From: Geoglobus sp.
GTDB taxonomy: Archaea > Halobacteriota > Archaeoglobi > Archaeoglobales > Archaeoglobaceae
Assembly (NCBI GenBank): GCA_027019885.1
Contig: JALUWC010000201.1
Span: forward strand, 1-11,726
Direction of reading: 5' to 3'
Length of the DNA stretch: 11,726 nt
The notes under the pieces are model-generated. The model searched no databases. It had not been told where the DNA came from and saw only the letters and a list, made by a program, of their open reading frames with translations. The position numbers and the translations under genes are program-made. This document shows positions 6,068 to 11,370 of the stretch, piece by piece. Each line of letters starts with the position of its first letter. Positions within the stretch are counted from its first letter, which is position 1.

Positions 6068-6258
6068 AATCTCACCACATAGCCCAGCACAAAGTAGGCA
6101 GAACTGACAACAATGGCTGCTGCGGAGGCAATGCCAACGATTTTCCACTTGAAGCTCTTCAGCTCCTCGATATCTCCATCCATTCTATCAACTCTCTCTT
6201 TTATCCATTCAACATCCGTTGCAATTTTGAGGAGCAGATCATGATCGCATGCCTCCAT
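6064..6258 (-). CDS. Coiled-coil plus C-terminal membrane helix, XhlA-like layout
   Basis: This 64-residue protein has an amphipathic N-terminal helix with heptad character (IATDVEWIKERVDRMDGDIEELKSF) and a C-terminal hydrophobic helix (IVGIASAAAIVVSSAYFVLGYVV). The layout is that of XhlA-type haemolysin/holin partner proteins of phages, but such short designs arise often, so a family link is uncertain. It could help in lysis or be a minor membrane protein of the particle. ATG 6258 has AGAGGTGAG upstream and starts 4 bp after the preceding stop, and its own stop overlaps the next start. Confidence 0.75.
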   Translation of the reverse strand: MEACDHDLLLKIATDVEWIKERVDRMDGDIEELKSFKWKIVGIASAAAIVVSSAYFVLGYVVRL

Positions 6259-6262
6259 AATC

Positions 6263-6979
6263 TCACCTCTTCCTCAGCTTGAAGTAAGCGTAAACTCCAA
6301 CAGCACCGAGAACAAGCCATGCAGTTTTATCAACAGTCTTGTTCACATTCTGAACTGTTCTCTTGATATCCCCAATAATTGGAATCTTATCCCAGAAGTC
6401 TTCTTGATCTCCAGATGAAGAGTCACCAGTTCCAACCCTGCCAGCAAGATATCCGAGTCCAACTCCTCCAAGTCCGTATTTCAGCCCTCTTCTCATTGCA
6501 GATTCATCAACTGCTTTGACTGGAATGGCAATGAACTCCCTTGCTGATCTTGTTCCTGTTGCAAGTATCTCACCAATCGTCTTCCCTGCAACAGTCTTCT
6601 CGGCCTCCTTTACCCCAACCTTCTCAGCTATTTCGCCAGCCTCCTTTATTCCTATTTTCTCAGCTATTTTTCCAGCCTCTTTGAGAATTCCCTCTCCTGC
6701 CATCTTTACAATCAGACTCTCAAACATTTTACCACCTTTAGCCCCTAATTTCACAACCTTTCCAGCCTTTCCAAGTGGAAAAAATGTGGTTGCAATGTCA
6801 AATCCAGCCCATGCAAGGTTTTCGGGAGTTCTTTCCTCCGGATGTGCAATAACCTTGTATGTGTCAACTAAAAGCAAATCTGGAATTATCTGCCCTGCTA
6901 TGTCTCCTTTCTCCTCAGCTTCCTTCTCCTGTCTGTAAAGTCCTTCGTAGAAATCGATGACAGGCTGGATAGGATTCAT
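6263..6979 (-). CDS. Amphipathic repeat protein with C-terminal membrane helix
   Basis: This 238-residue protein has no family I recognise. The N-terminal third is helical and acidic with hydrophobic patches. Residues about 98-130 contain three imperfect copies of an E-A-G-x-I-A-E-K-x-G-x-K unit, giving an amphipathic helix. A Gly-rich hydrophobic stretch (YGLGGVGLGYLAGRVG) and a final membrane helix (AWLVLGAVGVYAYF) ending in Arg/Lys follow. It could coat or bend a membrane from one side, or be a membrane-associated virion protein. ATG 6979 overlaps the previous stop as ATGA and is preferred over the in-frame TTG 6994. The amphipathic repeats are the main visible oddity. Confidence 0.8.
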   Translation of the reverse strand: MNPIQPVIDFYEGLYRQEKEAEEKGDIAGQIIPDLLLVDTYKVIAHPEERTPENLAWAGFDIATTFFPLGKAGKVVKLGAKGGKMFESLIVKMAGEGILKEAGKIAEKIGIKEAGEIAEKVGVKEAEKTVAGKTIGEILATGTRSAREFIAIPVKAVDESAMRRGLKYGLGGVGLGYLAGRVGTGDSSSGDQEDFWDKIPIIGDIKRTVQNVNKTVDKTAWLVLGAVGVYAYFKLRKR

Positions 6980-7437
6980 AGTCCTGCAACCCAACTCTCA
7001 CCTACGTGATAGCTGTACGGCAGTCCTCCGAGTTTGTATGGTGTGTGAACTGTCACACCTGTGACCTGTCTTCCAGAGCCAGTTTTTACAGTGTGGATAT
7101 CATAGGTGTATCCTCCCTTTCTTGTTTTTATGACACCTCCCGCATCTGATATTACCTTGCTGTCTGAGAGTGCGTATTTTGCAGCTCCAACAGTGCCTCC
7201 TCTCGCAAATAGCCTGTGAACACTGTCACTGCCTGTATGGGTTCTTGTTGTCGTTTTAGTACGTGCTGTTGCAGTTTTCTTCATTGGAAAATACCTGTTC
7301 ACCTGTCTTGAAACCTTATCTACAATCCCCTTAGGTGTTTCAGGTTCTTTTCTCCTTGTTGCAAGATAAATTCCTGTACCTATTACTGCAAGTCCTATTA
7401 TATGCTCCTTTTTAATTCTAAAATTCAGAATCTTCAT
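6976..7437 (-). CDS. N-terminally anchored hypothetical virion protein
   Basis: This 153-residue protein has one N-terminal membrane helix (IIGLAVIGTGIYLATRR), a basic Thr/Arg-rich linker (about 50-70, with TARTKTTTRT), and a small C-terminal domain rich in Gly, Tyr and Val. No known family is recognised. ATG 7437 has GGGTGATC 4 bases upstream. It follows the capsid candidate by 36 bp and is coupled to the next gene by a 4-bp overlap. A protein tethered in the virus membrane and reaching out to the capsid is a reasonable guess from its place and layout. Confidence 0.78.
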   Translation of the reverse strand: MKILNFRIKKEHIIGLAVIGTGIYLATRRKEPETPKGIVDKVSRQVNRYFPMKKTATARTKTTTRTHTGSDSVHRLFARGGTVGAAKYALSDSKVISDAGGVIKTRKGGYTYDIHTVKTGSGRQVTGVTVHTPYKLGGLPYSYHVGESWVAGL

Positions 7438-7473
7438 CCGATCACCCTGAGAAAAATTTGGAAAGGCCTGAAG
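7438..7473 (-). terminator. T-tract after capsid gene, possible partial terminator
   Basis: The 36-bp gap after the capsid candidate is the longest between genes downstream of the regulatory gap. On the minus strand it contains AAATTTTTCTC, ahead of the GGGTGATC ribosome binding site of the next gene. A weak archaeal T-tract terminator here would lower expression of downstream genes relative to the capsid gene. The signal is short, so this is only a suggestion. Confidence 0.3.
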
Positions 7474-8415
7474 TTACCAGACGTCTGTGTTTACAACAAC
7501 GAATTCCTCGCTGATGTATCTTATGTTTCCAGAAGCGGAGTTCTTTGTCTGAAGGACAATGTCCCCTTTGCTGAACAGCCAGCCTCTCAAAGGAGCTGCC
7601 ATTTCATTTGCAAAGTCCATTACAGTAACTCCTGTCAGAGCTGAACTGAGAGCATACTGATGCTTGTCCAGCTCCTGAGAGCTTGAGAACTTCACAACAT
7701 ACAGTGTTTCGGCACTTCCTGCAACTTTTGTTATTGCATACTTGTCAACAACGCTGTTGCTTCTCGCTCCTCCACTTGATGTTACAATGAAACCCCTGTT
7801 AAGCAAAACATTTCCGACGGGAAGTTCAACAGCATCCTCAAGCTCAGTGTTTGCTGTCAGGCTTGCTGTCAGAGCTCTCACTTTTGGCTCATAGGCATAA
7901 ACCAGATTCTCTCCGTATTCTGCATAAAGTTCCTCATAGCTGTCATATATCTTCTCATCGAGAGTTACTTCAATCTCGCTGTTTGTTGAATCAAGAGTTA
8001 CATCTGTTGCTATGGTTGTGTTGAAGGTCACTCTCAAGTCAAGGCTGTTCTTCAGCATGGCAAAGATTGGTCCATACAGCTTCAGCTGAATGTTGAAAGT
8101 TGCCGATGCTCCAGCACCAACACTCACAGAACCGTCAGGATTCACAGTCTTGCCGGTGTAGTCATAAAAGTTCACTATTGCAACATCCAAGCCAGAGACG
8201 TTCCAGTGTGACTGAGTTCCATCGCCTGCAAGGTTTATCAGCTCAAGAGCTTTGAGAATGTCCTCATAAGTTCCATTCCATGCTGAAGCTCCTGCATTGC
8301 TGACAACAAGCTTGCAGTCAAGAATCACTGCATTTACAACACCATCCCTTGGAATGCTCATGGCGTTGTTGCTTACAGTTATTTTCTTGCTGAGCAGTCT
8401 TTTTCTCTTGTACAT
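7474..8415 (-). CDS. Major capsid protein candidate, double jelly-roll type
   Basis: This 313-residue protein is the best candidate for the main shell protein. It is Lys/Arg-rich for the first dozen residues, then nearly all beta-like, with alternating strands and Gly/Asn/Asp turns. Two comparable halves can be seen: about 12-165 (INLAGDG, DVAIVNFYDYTGK and FNIQLKLYGPIFAML) and about 180-313 (SLTANTELEDAVELPVGNVLLNRGFIV, YVVKFSSSQELD, ending in FSKGDIVLQTKNSASGN and a beta strand). A helix before the second half (YDSYEELYAEYG) would join them. Length and two-fold layout fit the double jelly-roll capsid proteins of the PRD1/STIV lineage. There is no membrane helix. ATG 8415 is chosen because GAGGTGGT lies just upstream; the GTG at 8424 is part of that site. 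It lies close behind the promoter region with one tiny gene in front. No sequence match could be checked, so the fold is inferred. Confidence 0.72.
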   Translation of the reverse strand: MYKRKRLLSKKITVSNNAMSIPRDGVVNAVILDCKLVVSNAGASAWNGTYEDILKALELINLAGDGTQSHWNVSGLDVAIVNFYDYTGKTVNPDGSVSVGAGASATFNIQLKLYGPIFAMLKNSLDLRVTFNTTIATDVTLDSTNSEIEVTLDEKIYDSYEELYAEYGENLVYAYEPKVRALTASLTANTELEDAVELPVGNVLLNRGFIVTSSGGARSNSVVDKYAITKVAGSAETLYVVKFSSSQELDKHQYALSSALTGVTVMDFANEMAAPLRGWLFSKGDIVLQTKNSASGNIRYISEEFVVVNTDVW

Positions 8416-8425
8416 CGCCACCACC

Positions 8426-8545
8426 TCAGAAGTTCAGATACTTCTTCACTGCGTAGATTACCACACTTCCCACAATAAATGCGGGCAGTATTGTCTTCAC
8501 TGCGGTCTCTCCAGCCTTTATCGCATTATTTACAATCTCCTCCAT
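8426..8545 (-). CDS. 39-residue single-helix membrane protein
   Basis: This small gene encodes an amphipathic N-terminal segment (MEEIVNNAIKAGETAVKT) followed by a membrane helix (ILPAFIVGSVVIYAV) and the end KKYLNF. ATG 8545 has GGTGAT 5 bases upstream, and the stop is followed at once by the ribosome binding site of the capsid candidate, so the two are in one operon and probably translated together. As first gene after the promoter it should be abundant. A minor membrane protein of the virion or a scaffold-like peptide for the capsid is plausible; no family is recognised. Confidence 0.75.
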   Translation of the reverse strand: MEEIVNNAIKAGETAVKTILPAFIVGSVVIYAVKKYLNF

Positions 8546-8616
8546 CACACATCACCGAAAATTAAAGCTGAAACAGGAGTAGATAAAGAGGTAGTGACCA
8601 CCCCAGAGAATTATAT
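8546..8616 (-). promoter_or_regulatory. Probable promoter of the capsid (late) operon
   Basis: On the minus strand, GATATAATT (about 8617-8609) and CTCTTTATCTAC (about 8592-8581) both resemble archaeal TATA boxes and lie before the first start of the downstream group (ATG 8545). The nearer box would give a leader of a few to about 15 nt; the farther one about 40 nt. The palindrome just upstream could be an operator. This gap is by far the longest inside the provirus, which supports a promoter here. Confidence 0.5.
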
Positions 8617-8636
8617 CCACCAATTGGTGGTGGATA
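8614..8636. promoter_or_regulatory. Dyad, possible operator
   Basis: CCACCAATTGGTGG at 8617-8630 is a perfect 14-bp palindrome. In an alternative register TATCCACC (8614-8621) pairs with GGTGGATA (8629-8636) across 7 bases. It lies immediately upstream of, and touching, the TATA-like GATATAATT. The ribbon-helix-helix/zinc-ribbon protein encoded just upstream is a candidate ligand, since such proteins bind short palindromes as dimers. Binding is inferred. Confidence 0.55.
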
Positions 8637-8640
8637 ACAA

Positions 8641-8662
8641 AAATAGAGGAGAATCCTCTTTT
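8641..8662. terminator. Hairpin with T-tracts on both strands
   Basis: AGAGGA (8645-8650) and TCCTCT (8654-8659) form a perfect 6-bp stem with a GAA loop. On the plus strand TTT follows; on the minus strand the stem is followed by ATTTTT. On the minus strand it could end transcripts from the zinc-ribbon gene group before the capsid promoter. Archaeal terminators need only the T-tract, so the hairpin may also or instead be a protein site. Confidence 0.45.
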
Positions 8663-8815
8663 CAGCGTTTACTCCACTATGATAGCTCGAATTGGTCACA
8701 TCCTTGAATTTGATTTGAATGTATCAATAAAAATTTTCCAAGATGTTTTCCAAAAAACCAGCAATATGCTTGGAGAAAAGTCATGGTCACTATACCTTTT
8801 CTTTCTGGGAATTGA
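8663..8815. other. AT-rich intergenic stretch
   Basis: The rest of the gap between the zinc-ribbon gene and the hairpin is AT-rich and has no convincing gene. A 35-codon minus-strand frame (8677-8784) begins at ATG with GGTATAGTGACC before it, but the peptide is not persuasive and the ribosome site is badly spaced. It may be the untranslated 3' part of the upstream transcript or hold further binding sites. Confidence 0.4.
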
Positions 8816-9097
8816 CTATTCTCTTTTCACAAGCTCCCTTTTCACATTTACTTTCCTCTGACAGCTCGGACACGTCACATATTTCAGGTTTGTTTTGGAT
8901 ACCCATATATGGCCACAACGCTTGCATTTTAAAATTAGAACTCTCTCCTTTGAGAAATGGCATAGTAACATGTATAAAATTTTGTCGAAACTCAAATCTA
9001 AGGCATGTGAAGAATTTATATCTTCTTTAAGCCTCTCAAGAAGCTTGAAAGTAGTCATTGATATTCTGACAGTTGTCCAGCCCTTAGCAGTTTCCAC
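8816..9097 (-). CDS. Ribbon-helix-helix-like / zinc-ribbon regulator candidate
   Basis: A 93-residue protein in two parts. Residues about 7-46 (TTVRISMTTFKLLERLKED then SFDKILYMLL) have the strand-helix-helix pattern of ribbon-helix-helix DNA-binding proteins. Residues 58-79 form a zinc ribbon with C58-x2-C61-x14-C76-x2-C79 and the typical CGHIW and CPSC knuckles. It probably binds DNA in the cell and regulates virus transcription; the dyad 180 bp downstream, at the capsid promoter, is a candidate site. The start is GTG 9097, 4 bp after the upstream stop, with no clear ribosome site; ATG 9058 would cut into the DNA-binding strand, so GTG is preferred. RHH plus C-terminal Zn ribbon proteins are familiar from archaeal chromosomes and viruses. 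Confidence 0.78.
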   Translation of the reverse strand: METAKGWTTVRISMTTFKLLERLKEDINSSHALDLSFDKILYMLLCHFSKERVLILKCKRCGHIWVSKTNLKYVTCPSCQRKVNVKRELVKRE

Positions 9098-9101
9098 AGT
9101 G

Positions 9102-9350
9102 CTATTCTTCTTTTATTTCTTTTAACTGTTTCGTTATAACTTTTGCAAAAAGAATCAACAGATTGATGACAAAAATGAGGGTTATAATGAACTCATGAGT
9201 TCCTGGAATCCTGACATCCTCAGGACTGAAAAGATAGCCCTCCTTAATGAGCTCATCAACAAGAAGCCAGATAGAAAAAAACAATGAAAAAACAGCAAAT
9301 CTTATCTGGAATCTCTTTTTCAGATCGCTAAGGTTTGGTTTTCTTGGCAT
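9102..9350 (-). CDS. Two-helix membrane protein, unknown function
   Basis: This 82-residue protein has a basic N-terminus (MPRKPNLSDLKKRF), two membrane helices (IRFAVFSLFFSIWLLVDELI and FIITLIFVINLLILFAKVI) separated by a short loop with ED and PG turns, and a charged C-terminal tail (TKQLKEIKEE). No family is recognised. The start overlaps the upstream gene by 23 bp and lacks a clear ribosome binding site, so translation may depend on coupling. Size and topology are compatible with a holin or a minor virion membrane protein, but nothing specific supports either. Confidence 0.7.
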   Translation of the reverse strand: MPRKPNLSDLKKRFQIRFAVFSLFFSIWLLVDELIKEGYLFSPEDVRIPGTHEFIITLIFVINLLILFAKVITKQLKEIKEE

Positions 9351-9576
9351 GTTTCGGTTTTTTTCTATAATGGGCTTTCACATAAACTCTCTTGCCGTTG
9401 ATCTTGCGATAGTGAGGTTTTACAGGAATCTTGTTTCCAACATAAACTGAAACAACCTCTCTTTTCTTACCGAGATAAACGCTTGCATCCACCCATCCAT
9501 TTTCATCATTAACTGCTTTTGCAAGCTCTTTTTCAAGTTCTTCAATATCTTTCTCAGAATATCTCGGAGATTTCAT
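9328..9576 (-). CDS. Small basic protein next to BrnT-like toxin, possible partner
   Basis: This 82-residue protein has an acidic helical N-terminus (SEKDIEELEKELAKAVNDENG), a short beta segment (WVDASVYLGKKREVVSVYV) and a very basic tail containing two HYRK copies. The tail resembles short phage and archaeal VxxHxRxxG motifs. It does not look like classical BrnA, which has a ribbon-helix-helix fold. The position right behind the toxin, 15 bp after its stop, makes it a possible antitoxin, but it could equally be a nucleic-acid-binding virion protein. ATG 9576 is preferred because GAAGGT lies 8 bases before it; ATG 9582 has a spacing of only 2 bases. Confidence 0.68.
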   Translation of the reverse strand: MKSPRYSEKDIEELEKELAKAVNDENGWVDASVYLGKKREVVSVYVGNKIPVKPHYRKINGKRVYVKAHYRKKPKHAKKTKP

Positions 9577-9591
9577 TATCATTTACCTTCT

Positions 9592-9858
9592 CTATTTACG
9601 CTTATATATCTTTTTCTCCTTTGCAGTGGAATCTCTCGCTGTAACCACATAGTATCTCGTTCTCCCCTGAAAATCAAGAAAAACTGTAATGATTCTTCCC
9701 CATGCTGAACCTATTAGTGCATACCTGTTTTTTGAAATTTTCCTCATTTTAGCTCTTGGATCTCTGACTGCCTCTTCAACTTCTCTTCTGCTAACTCCAT
9801 GTTTCGCAATGTGATTCACGTTCCACTCATCCCACTCCAGCTTTATTCTCTTAACCAT
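9592..9858 (-). CDS. brnT: BrnT-family ribonuclease toxin-like protein
   Basis: This 88-residue protein matches the BrnT (DUF497) pattern: an N-terminal LEWDEWNVNHIAKHGVS block with the conserved Trp-Asp, Asn15, Lys19 and His20; a helix REVEEAVRDP; the beta core RYALIGSAWGRIITVFLDF; and the closing TARDSTAKEKKIY, equivalent to the SARxAxxxExxxY end of BrnT. BrnT toxins are RelE-fold ribonucleases normally held inactive by BrnA. ATG 9858 overlaps the ATPase stop by 8 bp, so both are co-translated; a longer frame to 9969 would begin inside the ATPase and lacks family similarity. The catalytic Lys, His and Arg residues appear present, suggesting activity. No BrnA-like gene follows. Its role in a virus operon is unclear: plasmid-like maintenance, host RNA decay or a co-opted RNA-binding role are possible. 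Confidence 0.82.
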   Translation of the reverse strand: MVKRIKLEWDEWNVNHIAKHGVSRREVEEAVRDPRAKMRKISKNRYALIGSAWGRIITVFLDFQGRTRYYVVTARDSTAKEKKIYKRK

Positions 9859-10534
9859 AATGCTTCGTCCTCCTCTGAATTTGATGGGCTCTGATAATCT
9901 GATATTCGTTGGTGATGTGGTTGTATTCAAGAACATCATGAAGATTGAGCTCCCTGTTGATTCTGGCAAAATCAGGAATCATCTTGCCGATGTATGCCAC
10001 ATCCTGCGGTATCATGAATTTGAAAAGATAGGTGAACTTGCACTGCCTCCAGAGAATCTTTGGAAAGTCCTGAATGCTCTGGGTGATGAAAATCAGGTTT
10101 ATTCTGTATCCTCTGCCTTCCCTTGCTATCAGCTCAAGCATGTCATCCGCAACGTATGGGTTGGGGTTGTAGTTGTGGGCTTCCTCAACAAAAACTGTCA
10201 CAGACTTCTTGGCTGAGAAAATAACATCAAGGAGGATTCTGTACTGTTCAATCAGCTCTCTGGTCTTTGTTCTCTCTGTAGGGATGCAGACAACAAAGTC
10301 ATGATCCATCAGCTTCCAGAAGTTGTAGGATGTGTGTGGCTTGATTTTGAGCAGTTTCACCTTTGGCATGGAAAGTAAGCCAATGTGGTTCTTTGTTTTG
10401 GTGTCGAGAATTATCCATCTCTTTCCTGATTCATGCAGCTTTTCAGCCATCCAGCCCACGAAATAACTCTTTCCAGCTCCTGTTGGTGCTGAGACAAGCC
10501 TGTGAACATTGCTCTCAATGTCAATCACTTCCAT
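9851..10534 (-). CDS. A32/HerA-type viral genome-packaging ATPase
   Basis: A 227-residue ATPase that would pump viral DNA into preformed capsids. Walker A is APTGAGKS (16-23). Walker B is SVTVFVEEAH (111-120), ending in Glu117-Glu118. The following REGRGYRINLIFITQ (138-152) is the sensor-like segment of the FtsK/HerA superfamily with the polar Gln152. Short length, immediate Walker A at the N-terminus and these motifs match the A32-type packaging ATPases of PRD1, STIV and related tailless viruses rather than large terminases. ATG 10534 overlaps the upstream gene by 10 bp, and the stop overlaps the BrnT start by 8 bp. It is the strongest virus marker in the window. Confidence 0.92.
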   Translation of the reverse strand: MEVIDIESNVHRLVSAPTGAGKSYFVGWMAEKLHESGKRWIILDTKTKNHIGLLSMPKVKLLKIKPHTSYNFWKLMDHDFVVCIPTERTKTRELIEQYRILLDVIFSAKKSVTVFVEEAHNYNPNPYVADDMLELIAREGRGYRINLIFITQSIQDFPKILWRQCKFTYLFKFMIPQDVAYIGKMIPDFARINRELNLHDVLEYNHITNEYQIIRAHQIQRRTKHYG

Positions 10535-11025
10535 GCCTCCTTGAAAATGTCCTTTGGAGTTTTCTCCTTCTCTTTTTTCACCTCCTCAGCTTTCTGCTCT
10601 TCCTCTCCCTCACTCTCTGATTGTTCAATCTTCTTTCGCTTTCTGTCGTAATAAGCCATGATTGTTGGGATGTAAGCCATTCCCAGCCCTGCAACTCCCA
10701 GCAGTAATGCAACCTTTGGCGAATCAGGGAGATTTCCCTCAGGGAAATAGTGCCAGAAAGCCTTGTTCAGAAATGGACGGCTGAAATCCTGATAGACCTT
10801 TGTATTTGGAGGAGGAAGATTGTTCTTTCCGCAATATTCAATGCTCTGCTCAAATGCCATGTCAAGCAGTGCTATCCCTGGGTGATCTTCAAGGATTTCA
10901 GGCTCCTCCTCAACTTCCTCAACCTCAGCCTTAATTTCCAGGTCTGGAGTTACATCCCTGGCAAGGAGCTCTTCAATTGCATCATCCCTCTTCTCTTCAA
11001 TCTCAATTTCCTGATTCTCCTCCAT
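10525..11025 (-). CDS. Acidic single-helix membrane protein, unknown
   Basis: This 166-residue protein has a very acidic N-terminus (EENQEIEIEEKRDDAIEELL and further Glu-rich stretches to about 45). A central globular region (about 48-98, with IALLDMAFEQSIEYCGKN and FLNKAFWHYFPEG) precedes a membrane helix (VALLLGVAGLGMAYIPTIMAYY), followed by a charged coiled-coil tail (KEKEKTPKDIFKEAWK). No family is recognised. ATG 11025 is preceded by GGAGGATG and overlaps the upstream gene by 23 bp. As the neighbour of the packaging ATPase it could anchor the packaging vertex at the internal membrane; that role is inferred only from position and layout. Confidence 0.75.
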   Translation of the reverse strand: MEENQEIEIEEKRDDAIEELLARDVTPDLEIKAEVEEVEEEPEILEDHPGIALLDMAFEQSIEYCGKNNLPPPNTKVYQDFSRPFLNKAFWHYFPEGNLPDSPKVALLLGVAGLGMAYIPTIMAYYDRKRKKIEQSESEGEEEQKAEEVKKEKEKTPKDIFKEAWK

Positions 11026-11191
11026 TATTCATCCTCCTTATCAGAAACAGAACTTCAATATCCTCAATCTCAAGCCTGCCCTTCACTCCTTCATTCTCCA
11101 GCTTTTTCCTGAAGTTCTCATCATTTTCAAAGTGCTTTTTCAGGCTTTCAACCGCTTTAGTCAGGGTGTTGATTGCTGTGAGAATGCTCAC
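11003..11191 (-). CDS. Small charged helical protein
   Basis: This 62-residue protein is mostly a charged helix (LTKAVESLKKHFENDENFRKKLENEG) followed by a short strand region (RLEIEDIEVLFLIRR). It has no membrane helix and no recognised family. GTG 11191 overlaps the upstream stop by 4 bp (GTGA) and has GGAGGG about 8 bases before it. The C-terminus overlaps the next gene. A coupled, soluble coiled-coil protein fits a scaffold or linker, without specific evidence. Confidence 0.65.
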   Translation of the reverse strand: MSILTAINTLTKAVESLKKHFENDENFRKKLENEGVKGRLEIEDIEVLFLIRRMNNGGESGN

Positions 11192-11370
11192 CTCTCATCC
11201 CTCCTTGATGCAAAGTAAAAACCGTATGCTGTGCCAAATGCTGTGACAAGCCAGTCAGGAACTGTTCCTTTGATGAGATAGATCAGGATTGCAGAGCTGA
11301 TAATTGTCATGCTGAGAATTGCTCTGACTGAACCTTTTGGAAGTCCGAGAGGCAATTCATCTCTGTACAT
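11188..11370 (-). CDS. Two-helix small membrane protein
   Basis: This 60-residue protein has a short polar N-terminus (MYRDELPLGLPKGS), two membrane helices (VRAILSMTIISSAILIYLI and WLVTAFGTAYGFYFAS) and a basic end (RRDER). Positive ends suggest both termini lie inside. ATG 11370 shares one base with the upstream stop (TGATG) and has GGAGG at about 8 bases. The pattern of LPxGSVRxxL before the first helix is seen in small phage and prophage membrane proteins of unknown function. Possibly a virion membrane protein. Confidence 0.72.
   Translation of the reverse strand: MYRDELPLGLPKGSVRAILSMTIISSAILIYLIKGTVPDWLVTAFGTAYGFYFASRRDER

Noticed and set aside
6516..6938. Plus-strand frame of 140 codons
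   Set aside because: Antisense shadow of the amphipathic repeat gene; Ala/Pro/Ser-rich product typical of such shadows.
8677..8784. 35-codon minus-strand frame in the regulatory gap
   Set aside because: Poor ribosome-site spacing, atypical composition and no link to a neighbour; kept only as a note in the intergenic entry.
8679..9125. Overlapping plus-strand frames
   Set aside because: They lie antisense to the zinc-ribbon gene or the regulatory gap, lack ribosome binding sites and have unlikely composition.
9592..9969. Longer start for the BrnT-like gene
   Set aside because: The extra 37 codons overlap the ATPase and do not resemble the family; ATG 9858 gives the usual BrnT length and a coupled start.
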